Part shown: piece by piece, positions 40,475 to 47,720 of the stretch | How positions within the stretch are numbered: the stretch's first letter is position 1 | How the letters are laid out: each line of letters starts with the position of its first letter | Assembly (NCBI RefSeq): GCF_018129685.1 | Contig: NZ_JAFCLG010000031.1 | Coordinates: 1-52,657 of the forward strand | Source: Bradyrhizobium manausense | GTDB taxonomy: Bacteria > Pseudomonadota > Alphaproteobacteria > Rhizobiales > Xanthobacteraceae | Length of the DNA: 52,657 bases | Direction of reading: 5' to 3' | The notes under the pieces: model-generated | Database searches by the model: none | What the model was told of the DNA's origin: nothing | What the model saw: only the letters and a program-made list of their open reading frames with translations | Program-made: the position numbers and the translations under genes

Positions 40475-42460
40475 TCAGGAGACGCGCTTCAGCACAGCGT
40501 TAACTGCCGCCTCGGCGGTAATGCCGAAATGCTTGTAAAGGTCCTTCGCCGGCGCGCTGGCGCCGAAGGAATGCATGCCGATAAATTCGCCATCATGGCC
40601 GATCACGGCATCCCAGCCCCAGCGCACGGCGGCCTCGATCGCGACCTTCACCGGCGCGTGACCGATGATGGCGGCGCGCTTGGCCTCTGGTTGCGCTAAC
40701 AACAGCTCGAGCGAGGGCACCGAGACCACTCGCGACGGGATACCGCGCTCGGCCAGCTGCTTCTGGGCGGCGACCGCGATCTCGACCTCGGAGCCCGAGG
40801 CGAACAGCGTCGCCTTGGCTTCGCCTTCCGCGGCCACCAGCTCATAGGCGCCGGCTGCGCACGGATTTTCGTTCGGCGCTGACGTGCGGAGCTGCGGCAG
40901 GTTCTGGCGCGTCAGCGCCAGCACGGTCGGACCGTCGATGCGGTTCAGCGCCAGTTCCCAGCACTCGGCGACCTCCATGGCGTCGCACGGACGGAACACG
41001 CGCATGTTCGGGATGGCGCGAAGCGCGGCGAGATGCTCGACCGGCTGATGGGTCGGGCCGTCTTCGCCAAGGCCGATGGAATCGTGCGTCATCACGTAGA
41101 CGACGCCGGTCCCCATCAGCGCGGCAAGGCGCATCGCGGGACGCGCATAGTCGGTGAACACCAGGAAGGTCGCGCCATTCGGCGCAAAGCCGCCGTGCAG
41201 GAAGATGCCGTTCATCGCGGCGGCCATGCCGTGCTCGCGGATGCCGTAGTGGATGAAGCGGCCCTTCGGCGTCTTGGCGGAGAAGGCGGTTGCCGACTTC
41301 GCCTTGTTGTTGTTCGAGCCGGTGAGATCGGCGGAGCCGGCGAGGAATTCCATCGGCATCGCGCCGGCGATCACCTCGATCACCGCTTCCGAGGACTTGC
41401 GGGTCGCCGCGGTCATCGGCTTCTCCAGCAGCTCCTTCTTGTAGGCGCGGAACGCCTTGGCGAGCGAAGCCGGACGTTCGTGGCGCAGGCGGCGCTCGAA
41501 CTCGGCGCGCTTGCGGCTGCCGAGTTCGCCGAACCGGCCTTCCCATTCCTGACGGGCCGCGGCGCCGCGGCTGCCGGCTGCGCGCCAGGCTTTCAGCACG
41601 TCGTCGGGCACCGAGAACGGCTCGAGCGAGATGCCGAGATTTTCCTTGGCGGCCTTGAGCTCGTCGGCGCCGAGCGCTTCGCCGTGGGCCTTCGAGGTCC
41701 CCGCCTTGTGCGGCGCGCCGAAGCCGATGGTGGTGCGGCAGGCGATCAGCGTCGGCTTGCTGGATTTTTGCGCGCGGGTGATCGCGGCGGCGATGGCGGC
41801 CTGGTCGTGGCCGTCGATCTTCTCGGCGGCCCAGCCGCACGCCTTGAAGCGCTTCACCTGATCGACCGAGTCGGCGATCGAGGTCGGGCCGTCGATCGAA
41901 ATGCCGTTGTCGTCGTAGAGCACGATCAGCTTGTTGAGCTTCCAGTGGCCGGCCATCGCGATCGCTTCCTGCGAGATGCCTTCCATCAGGTCGCCGTCGG
42001 AGGCGAGCACATAGGTGTGGTGGTCGACGATCTTCTTGCCGAATTCGGCGGCGAGCATCTTCTCGGCGAGCGCCATGCCGACCGCGGTCGCGATGCCCTG
42101 GCCGAGCGGGCCGGTGGTGGTCTCGATGCCCTTGGTGTGGAAGTTCTCGGGGTGACCCGGCGTGAGCCCGCCGAGCTGACGGAACTGCTTGAGCTGGTCG
42201 AGCGTCATGTCGGCATTGCCGGTCAGATACAGCAGCGCATAGAGCAGCATCGAGCCGTGACCGGCCGAGAGCACGAAGCGGTCGCGATCGGGCCAGTCGA
42301 CGACGGCGGCGTCGTATTTCAGGAATTGCGTGAACAGCACGGTCGCCATGTCGGCGGCGCCCATCGGCAGGCCGGGATGGCCCGATTTCGCTTTCTCCAC
42401 ACCGTCCATGGCAAGGCCGCGGATCGCGTTGGCCATACGGTTGGGATCGACCTGCGTCAT
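40475..42460 (-). CDS. tkt: Transketolase
   Basis: A 661-residue transketolase. The thiamine-diphosphate motif is seen as GHGSMLLYALLYLTG and LASDGDLMEGISQEA (GDG-like), with VLYDDNGISIDG. The active-site histidines are in AKSGHPGLPMGAA and GAPHKAGTSKAHG, and EDGPTHQPVEHLAALR is also present. The ATG at 42460 (MTQVDPNRMANAIRGLAMD) is chosen over the longer open frame because homology starts here. It moves two-carbon units between sugar phosphates in the pentose phosphate and Calvin-type cycles. It is the first gene of the minus-strand run tkt-gap-pgk-fba. Confidence 0.97.
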   Translation of the reverse strand: MTQVDPNRMANAIRGLAMDGVEKAKSGHPGLPMGAADMATVLFTQFLKYDAAVVDWPDRDRFVLSAGHGSMLLYALLYLTGNADMTLDQLKQFRQLGGLTPGHPENFHTKGIETTTGPLGQGIATAVGMALAEKMLAAEFGKKIVDHHTYVLASDGDLMEGISQEAIAMAGHWKLNKLIVLYDDNGISIDGPTSIADSVDQVKRFKACGWAAEKIDGHDQAAIAAAITRAQKSSKPTLIACRTTIGFGAPHKAGTSKAHGEALGADELKAAKENLGISLEPFSVPDDVLKAWRAAGSRGAAARQEWEGRFGELGSRKRAEFERRLRHERPASLAKAFRAYKKELLEKPMTAATRKSSEAVIEVIAGAMPMEFLAGSADLTGSNNNKAKSATAFSAKTPKGRFIHYGIREHGMAAAMNGIFLHGGFAPNGATFLVFTDYARPAMRLAALMGTGVVYVMTHDSIGLGEDGPTHQPVEHLAALRAIPNMRVFRPCDAMEVAECWELALNRIDGPTVLALTRQNLPQLRTSAPNENPCAAGAYELVAAEGEAKATLFASGSEVEIAVAAQKQLAERGIPSRVVSVPSLELLLAQPEAKRAAIIGHAPVKVAIEAAVRWGWDAVIGHDGEFIGMHSFGASAPAKDLYKHFGITAEAAVNAVLKRVS

Positions 42461-42760
42461 GTCTGAAATCCGTCTGAAATGAGGCGCTTGGCGAAGGGTA
42501 AGCCCGCGCGGGAAGGAGCCTTTCGGCCACTGAAAGTCGGCGCTGGGATAGCACCTCGGTTCCGGGAGTCCAAGGTCATCAAACGCGCGACGGCGCGAAA
42601 AGCTGCTTATCGGTGCATAGTTTCGCGGCGGCGTTGCGCTTCGCTGGCTTGCCACGTAAATTTCTGCTTCTAACCGCTTGCCGAACCGAGTCTTTTGCCG
42701 GCCGGCAAGCCCTCAAGGTAAAGGCCACGGGCAAGGCCCACAGGTTCCGCCGCTGACTGC
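42461..42760. other. Divergent intergenic region of tkt and DUF4164
   Basis: 300 bp with no gene. The only structure I see is a perfect 14-bp palindrome, TTGCCGGCCGGCAA (42695-42708), about 50 bp before the DUF4164 start. Confidence 0.6.
42695..42708. promoter_or_regulatory. Perfect 14-bp palindrome upstream of DUF4164-zapA
   Basis: TTGCCGG followed directly by CCGGCAA. This is a possible operator for the cell-division gene pair; no regulator is known to me for this sequence. Confidence 0.3.
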
Positions 42761-43081
42761 ATGAACGATCGCGTATCCAAAAGCTCTGCCATGACGGAGT
42801 CATCCGCCGTCGAGATCGAGATCGCGACCCGCAGGCTGGTGGCGGCGCTGGACGCGCTCGAAAGCGCGGTCGAGCGGCGGCGCGATGCCGATCGCGACGA
42901 GAACGAGCTCGCGACGCGCATCCAGGCGCTGGGCGCGGACCGCTCGCGGCTTGCCGACGAACTCGACGGCGCGCTGGTGAAGGCGCGCAAGCTCGAGCGG
43001 ACCAACCGCGAGATCTCCGATCGGCTGGATTCCGCGATCGTCACGATACGCTCGGTGCTCGATACCGGAGAGGATGGATGA
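42761..43081 (+). CDS. DUF4164 family coiled-coil protein
   Basis: A 106-residue protein, nearly all predicted coiled coil (ESAVERRRDADRDENELATR, then ADRSRLADELDGALVKARKLE). It fits the alphaproteobacterial DUF4164 family, which is encoded next to zapA. Its stop overlaps the zapA start (ATGA). A role in the divisome, perhaps as a ZapB-like partner of ZapA, is suggested by position and by the coiled coil, but it is not proven. Confidence 0.85.
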   Translation: MNDRVSKSSAMTESSAVEIEIATRRLVAALDALESAVERRRDADRDENELATRIQALGADRSRLADELDGALVKARKLERTNREISDRLDSAIVTIRSVLDTGEDG

Positions 43082-43461
43082 GCCACATCAACGTCACCAT
43101 CAACGCCCGGCAATACCGCATGGCCTGCGAAGAGGGTCAGGAGGTACGGCTGCTCAAGCTCGCCGAGAGCCTGGAGACGCGGATTCAGTCGCTGCGCGGA
43201 AAATTCGGCGAGATCGGCGATGCGCGCCTCACCGTGATGGCGGCGCTGACCGTCTGCGACGAGCTGGTCGACGCCGGCAACCGCATCCGCACCATGGAGC
43301 AGGAGCTGACTGAACTCAGGGATTTCCGCAATGCGGCCGTCGAGCGTGCCAGGTTGACCCAGACCGCCGTGGTCAACGCGCTGAACTCGGCCGCCGAACG
43401 CATCGAGAAGTCGACCCAGGTCCTGAACCGGACCGTCGGAGGCGGGATCGCGATCGGGTGA
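43078..43461 (+). CDS. zapA: Cell division protein ZapA
   Basis: A 127-residue ZapA. The N-terminal FtsZ-binding head is visible (HINVTINARQYRMACEEGQE, then LLKLAESLETRIQSLRG), with ARLTVMAALTVCDELVDAG marking the family core. The C-terminal part is a coiled coil ending in a glycine-rich tail (TVGGGIAIG). ZapA tetramers cross-link FtsZ filaments in the Z-ring. It is coupled to DUF4164 by a 4-bp overlap, and 6S RNA and the 5-FCL gene follow, the arrangement widely conserved in proteobacteria. Confidence 0.93.
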   Translation: MSHINVTINARQYRMACEEGQEVRLLKLAESLETRIQSLRGKFGEIGDARLTVMAALTVCDELVDAGNRIRTMEQELTELRDFRNAAVERARLTQTAVVNALNSAAERIEKSTQVLNRTVGGGIAIG

Positions 43462-43479
43462 GGCCACGCGAGCAGTGCG

Positions 43480-43591
43480 CTCCCTCCCCCGCTTGCGGGG
43501 GAGGGTCGGGGAGAGGGTGTCTCCGCAACGGGACATCCCCCAGAGGAGAAAGCCCTCTCCCCAACCCTCTCCCGCAGGCTGGAGAGGGAGC
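43480..43591. repeat. Palindromic repeat (family C) after zapA
   Basis: CTCCCTCCCCCGCTTGCGGG and GGGGAGAGGGTGTCTCC are answered by CCCTCTCCCCAACCCTCTCCC and GCTGGAGAGGGAG. Confidence 0.8.
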
Positions 43592-43704
43592 TCACCGGTG
43601 AACTCGGCAAGCAAGTGTGCACACTCCCGCCGGGCTGGCGATTCGTCAGCATCGTTGTTACATTGTCAAAGCGAGGCTGCGACGCGCGTCAGGAGCCATA
43701 TATC

Positions 43705-43850
43705 CCCGGGGCCTTATCGATCCTTTAGGGAACTGTCCCTGGCCGGGCCCGTGGGCCCGGACATATGGTGCCCACCTACTTTCGTAGGGAACTCCGGGAT
43801 CGAGTGCTTCAACGGCGTCTGCGGCTTCGCACTTCGTTTGCTGGTTTGTG
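43705..43850 (+). ncRNA. ssrS: 6S RNA
   Basis: The zapA - 5-FCL interval is the standard home of 6S RNA, the RNA that binds the sigma70 RNA polymerase holoenzyme in stationary phase. The sequence can fold as a long rod: TCGATCC (43717-43723) pairs with GGATCGA (43797-43803). Inside are an asymmetric bulge (TTTAGGGAACTG against GGGAACTCC), a perfect CCGGGCCC/GGGCCCGG hairpin (43743-43760) and CCTAC/GTAGG with a TTTC loop (43774-43787). A minus-10-like CATATAT (43697-43703) would start the RNA near 43710. Both ends are approximate. Confidence 0.78.
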
Positions 43851-43909
43851 CTTGTCGAAACTGCGGCCAGTTCAGTTTTGTCATGCTCCGGCCGAGTGCG
43901 CAGTTGCGC

Positions 43910-44024
43910 ACGGAGGACCGGGGCATCCAGTACGCCGCGGCCTGTGTGTGAATCACGACCGTCTCTGGAATACTGGATCACCCGCTCCAGTGCGCAAGGG
44001 CGTACGAGGCGGGGTGATGACGGC
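43910..44024. repeat. Palindromic repeat (family D) between 6S RNA and fau
   Basis: GGGGCATCCAGTACGCCGCGG is answered by GAATACTGGATCACCCGC and GGCGGGGTGATGACGG. It aligns with the reverse complement of 22516-22621. Confidence 0.75.
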
Positions 44025-44056
44025 GGAGCAAGACTTCGCCTTCGGAGCAAACGCAC

Positions 44057-44653
44057 ATGTCCAACACCAAATCCGAACTCCGCGCCAAAGCCCTCGCGGC
44101 GCGCGAGGCGCTCAGCGAAAAGAAGCGCAGCGCCGCCGCTGCGAAGCTCGCCAAGCGCGGTCTGCCGTTCAAGCTGCTGCCCGGCAGCATCGTCTCCGGC
44201 TACTCGCCGATCCGCAGCGAGATCGACCCCTTGCCGCTGATGAGGAAGCTTGCGGACGAGGGCGCCAGGCTGGCGCTGCCTTGCGTCACCGCGCGCGGCC
44301 AGGCGCTGGTCTTCCGTCTCTTCCATCCGAACGACCGCCTGATGCTCGGCCCGCTCGGCATTCCCGAGCCGTCGCCGGCGGCCGCCGAGGTCATTCCCGA
44401 CGTCATGCTGACGCCGCTCGCCGCGTTCGACCGTCTCGGCCATCGCATCGGCTATGGCGCGGGGCATTACGATTTCACCTTCGCGCATCTGCGCAAGACC
44501 AAGACCATCGTCGGCATCGGCCTTGCTTTTGCAGTGCAGGAGATCGAGGCGGTGCCGGCACTAGCCCACGACGTGGCGCTGGATTATGTGCTAACGGAAT
44601 CGGAACTGTTCGATTTCCGGAGTTCTGAAGTTGCGCATTCTGTTCGTGGGTGA
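44057..44653 (+). CDS. fau: 5-formyltetrahydrofolate cyclo-ligase
   Basis: A 198-residue 5-FCL. It converts 5-formyl-THF plus ATP to 5,10-methenyl-THF. Conserved parts are KSELRAKALAAREALS at the N-terminus, the substrate-site GYSPIRSEIDPLPLM, the GPLGIPEPS turn and the C-terminal MLTPLAAFDRLGHRIGYGAGHYDFTF ATP site. It lies downstream of 6S RNA and, as in E. coli, may be co-transcribed with it. Its end overlaps the next gene by 23 bp. Confidence 0.94.
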   Translation: MSNTKSELRAKALAAREALSEKKRSAAAAKLAKRGLPFKLLPGSIVSGYSPIRSEIDPLPLMRKLADEGARLALPCVTARGQALVFRLFHPNDRLMLGPLGIPEPSPAAAEVIPDVMLTPLAAFDRLGHRIGYGAGHYDFTFAHLRKTKTIVGIGLAFAVQEIEAVPALAHDVALDYVLTESELFDFRSSEVAHSVRG

Positions 44654-45455
44654 TGTCGTCGGCCGTAGCGGGCGCAACGCCATCGCCGAATATCTGCCCG
44701 GCATGATCAAGGACTGGTCGCTCGATTTCGTCGTCGTCAACGGCGAGAACTCGGCCGGCGGCTTCGGTATCACGGAAGCGATCTATCAGGAGTTTCTCGA
44801 CGCCGGCGCCGATGCGGTGACCTTGGGCAATCACTCCTGGGACCAGCGCGAGGCGCTCGTGTTCATCGAGCGCGCCGACCGCCTGGTGCGGCCGGCGAAT
44901 TATCCGCGCGGCACGCCCGGCCGTGGTGCCGCCCTGGTCGAGACCAAGAACGGCAGGCATGCGCTCGTCGTCAACGCGCTCGGGCGCGTCTTCATGACGC
45001 CGTTCGACGATCCCTTCGCCGCACTCGAACGTGAGCTCGGGGCCTGTCCGCTCGGCGTCGCCGCCGACGCCATCGTCGTCGACTTCCATTGCGAGGCTTC
45101 AAGCGAGAAGCAGGGCATCGGCTTCTTCTGCGACGGCCGCGCCAGCCTCGTCGTCGGCACGCATACGCATGTGCCGACCGCCGACCACCAGATCCTCTCA
45201 GGCGGCACAGCGTACATGACCGACGCCGGCATGACCGGCGATTACGATTCCATCATCGGCATGCAGAAGGAAGAACCGCTGCGCAGGTTCACGTCGGGAA
45301 TTCCGTCGGGCCGGTTCGAGCCCGCCGCGGGCGTCGCGACGCTCAGCGGCGTCGCGGTCGAGACGGATGACGCCACGGGGCTGGCGCTGAGAATCGCGCC
45401 GGTGCGCGTCGGCGGAAGGCTGGAGCCGACGACGCCGAAATTCTGGTTGAGCTGA
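44631..45455 (+). CDS. YmdB-like metallophosphoesterase (TIGR00282 family)
   Basis: A 274-residue dinuclear-metal phosphodiesterase. Metal ligands are recognisable: D8 in LFVGDVVGRSGR, E/N in VVNGENSAGG, N/H in LGNHSWDQ, H in DFHCEASSEKQ and the HxH of GTHTHVPTAD. Bacillus YmdB of this family hydrolyses 2',3'-cyclic nucleotides and affects biofilm choice. The start is a TTG at 44631, with GGAG about 8 nt upstream; the overlap with fau points to coupled translation. Confidence 0.93.
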   Translation: MRILFVGDVVGRSGRNAIAEYLPGMIKDWSLDFVVVNGENSAGGFGITEAIYQEFLDAGADAVTLGNHSWDQREALVFIERADRLVRPANYPRGTPGRGAALVETKNGRHALVVNALGRVFMTPFDDPFAALERELGACPLGVAADAIVVDFHCEASSEKQGIGFFCDGRASLVVGTHTHVPTADHQILSGGTAYMTDAGMTGDYDSIIGMQKEEPLRRFTSGIPSGRFEPAAGVATLSGVAVETDDATGLALRIAPVRVGGRLEPTTPKFWLS

Positions 45456-45471
45456 ATTCTTCCGGAGGGCC

Positions 45472-46149
45472 GTGGTGCGAAGGATTGCCGTCGTCCTGCT
45501 GTTGCTGCTGCTCGCCAATGGTGCGCTGGCGCAGATCATGAGCAAGCCGCGGCCGGCGACGCGAGGGGCCGTGTCTCCTGCCGATATCGCGGAGCGGTTG
45601 GAGAAGTCCGCCAAGGAGACGGCGCGGATAGTACCAAGCGCGGCGCGAGGCTCGGCGACCGATTTCGCCTGGCCGATGTCCCCCGAGGAGTATGCCGCGA
45701 CCGCAAAGCATGTGCTCGTGCTCGTCAGCGTCGTAACGCAGGACGCCGCAGAGCTGCCCCTGCGACGGGTGCACATCAGGGCCGGCGGCAAGGATGTCGA
45801 GCTGGTGCGCCTCAGTCATGAACTTGTCGGTGTTGCCAAAGGCTCCAGGACCTTTTCGGTTCTCGGTCCCTATCGCGAAGATGGATTCTACCTGGCTCCG
45901 GCCAGTGCGATGATGGCGGATGGCTATCTGCAAGCCGATTTCGCGACGCGCCGAAGCGATTTCAACCTGTACAAATTGCCTGTTACGGCGCCGGATTTCA
46001 TTCGGTCAGACAAAAATCCCGAGCCTTTGCCTGACAGCAAGCCGGACCTCGCAGCCGTCAGGGCGATGATCATGCGGGAGTACAAGGGCTTCAAGCCTCC
46101 GACGTTCGATCGGGCGATGTCGCTGTTTGTGGAGAGGGCCGCTCTCTAG
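45472..46149 (+). CDS. Exported protein of unknown function
   Basis: A 225-residue protein I do not recognise. It probably starts at a GTG (45472, or the in-frame GTG at 45475) with GGAGGG just before it. The first 21 residues form a signal peptide (VRRIAVVLLLLLLANGALAQ). The mature part begins with a Lys/Arg-rich helix (DIAERLEKSAKETARI). A mixed alpha/beta region follows (HVLVLVSVVTQDAAELPLRRVHI, then FSVLGPYREDGFYLAPASAM), with no cysteines and no repeats. It lies 16 bp after the YmdB-like gene and is probably the last gene of that operon. A palindromic repeat follows. Confidence 0.7.
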   Translation: MVRRIAVVLLLLLLANGALAQIMSKPRPATRGAVSPADIAERLEKSAKETARIVPSAARGSATDFAWPMSPEEYAATAKHVLVLVSVVTQDAAELPLRRVHIRAGGKDVELVRLSHELVGVAKGSRTFSVLGPYREDGFYLAPASAMMADGYLQADFATRRSDFNLYKLPVTAPDFIRSDKNPEPLPDSKPDLAAVRAMIMREYKGFKPPTFDRAMSLFVERAAL

Positions 46150-46185
46150 CCAAAGCTGGTTGAGTTAGCGGCGCTGCACCCTTGA

Positions 46186-46325
46186 GTGTCGTCCCGGCGA
46201 AGGCCGGGACCCATACGCCGCAGCAGTAGTTGTCGCGCGAGATGGTCATTACTCGTCTTCGCAAAACTATTGCTGCGGCGTATGGGTCCCGGATCGGCGC
46301 TTCGCTGGTCCGGGACGACAGCGGA
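46186..46325. repeat. Two-armed palindromic repeat (family A) in a convergent gap
   Basis: This is the cleanest family A copy. GGGACCCATACGCCGCAGCA is answered by TGCTGCGGCGTATGGGTCCC; outer arms are GTGTCGTCCCGG and CCGGGACGACAG. The core CTCGTCTTCGCAAAACTATT matches the reverse complement of the 18988 copy. Confidence 0.88.
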
Positions 46326-46376
46326 GATTGACGCGCGCGAGTGCGCATCAATCTCGCCGCAAGTAACGTCGGAAAC

Positions 46377-47720
46377 CTACTCCGCCGTCTGCTCCCGCAG
46401 CTCCGCCACATCCTTCGCCGTCAGCTTCGAGCCCTTGGTCCCGAACCGCGCCGTGACATAGTTCGCGACCGCCGCGATCTCGTCGTCACTGTAGGCATTG
46501 CCGAACGCCGGCATCGACAGCGCACCATCGGGCGTGTGCCGCCTGGTGCCCGAGATCACGATCTGCGCGACGTTGGTCGCGGCGGGGTCGTTGACGGCCC
46601 AGGTGCCGGTGAGTGTCGCCATCGGCGAGACCGGGCTTTCGCCGCTCCAGCCATGGCAACTGGCGCAGGCGCTGGCGAACACTTTTTTGCCGCGTGCGTC
46701 CGCTGTCACGCCGTCCTTGTGGGACGCAGGTGCGACAGGCGCCGTGGTGGCCGGCAGGTCGGACGAGGCGACCGGTGGCACGCTGCGCAGATACGCAACG
46801 ATGCTCTTGATGTCCTCCGGCGCAAACTGGCTAAAGCTGTGGTCGACGGCTTCGCCCATCGGACCCGAGGCCGAGCCGTGGCCCGGTGCGTGACCGAGCG
46901 ACAGATAGGAGATCAGATCCGCATCGCTCCAATTGCCGAGACCCGTCGCCTTGTCGGAGGAGATGTTGAAGGCGTGCCAGCCGGCCGTGATGGCGCCGGC
47001 GAACTTCTTGCGGTTATCCAGCGCGAAGCCGAGATTGCGCGGCGTGTGGCACTCGCCGCAATGCGCCAGCGCTTCGGCGAGATACGCGCCTCTGTTCCAT
47101 TCCGGGCTCTTCGAGCTATCGGGCGCAAAGCGCGTGTCCGGGTTGAACACGGCCGACCAGAACATCATCGCCCAGCGCTGGTTGAACGGGAACGACAGCG
47201 TGTTGTCAGGCGCCTTGGCGCGCACCGCCGGCAGGCTGAAGAGATAGGCCTTCACCGCCAGCACGTCCTCGTCGCTCATATAGGTGTAGGAGGTGTACGG
47301 CATCGCCGGATAGAGCCGGGCGCCGTCGTGGCGCTTGCCGCGCTGGACCGCGTTGAGAAAATCCTGGTCGCTGTAATTGCCGATGCCGGTGTCCTTGTCC
47401 GGCGTGATGTTGGTGGAATAGAGCGTGCCGAACGGCAGCTTGAAGGCGAGCCCGCCGGCATAGTCCTTCTCGCCGGGCTTGGTGTGGCAGACCATGCAGT
47501 CGGCCGCCTTGGCGAGATATTCGCCGCGCTCGACGAGGCCAGCCTTCTCGAGCCTGGCGGGCACGCCGGTCGGCTTGCCGGCGCGGTAATCCGCCAGCGC
47601 CACCTTGGTGCCGCCTGCGAAATCCAGCGGACCGGGCCCGCGGATGATGAAGACGCCGATCCCGATCGCGATGATCGCGATCACGACGAGGCTCGCAAGG
47701 ATACGCATCGTCCGGCTCAT
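46377..47720 (-). CDS. Triheme cytochrome c, electron acceptor of the molybdenum hydroxylase
   Basis: A 447-residue membrane-anchored cytochrome with one N-terminal helix (about residues 6-26). There are three c-type haem sites: CMVCH at 75-79, CGECH at about 221-225 and CASCH at about 352-356. The layout is that of the cytochrome subunits of periplasmic alcohol or aldehyde dehydrogenases. It should accept electrons from the 2Fe-2S/Mo subunits and pass them to quinone or a terminal oxidase. Its ATG overlaps the stop of the molybdenum-subunit gene (ATGA), so the three proteins are co-translated. Confidence 0.93.
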   Translation of the reverse strand: MSRTMRILASLVVIAIIAIGIGVFIIRGPGPLDFAGGTKVALADYRAGKPTGVPARLEKAGLVERGEYLAKAADCMVCHTKPGEKDYAGGLAFKLPFGTLYSTNITPDKDTGIGNYSDQDFLNAVQRGKRHDGARLYPAMPYTSYTYMSDEDVLAVKAYLFSLPAVRAKAPDNTLSFPFNQRWAMMFWSAVFNPDTRFAPDSSKSPEWNRGAYLAEALAHCGECHTPRNLGFALDNRKKFAGAITAGWHAFNISSDKATGLGNWSDADLISYLSLGHAPGHGSASGPMGEAVDHSFSQFAPEDIKSIVAYLRSVPPVASSDLPATTAPVAPASHKDGVTADARGKKVFASACASCHGWSGESPVSPMATLTGTWAVNDPAATNVAQIVISGTRRHTPDGALSMPAFGNAYSDDEIAAVANYVTARFGTKGSKLTAKDVAELREQTAE

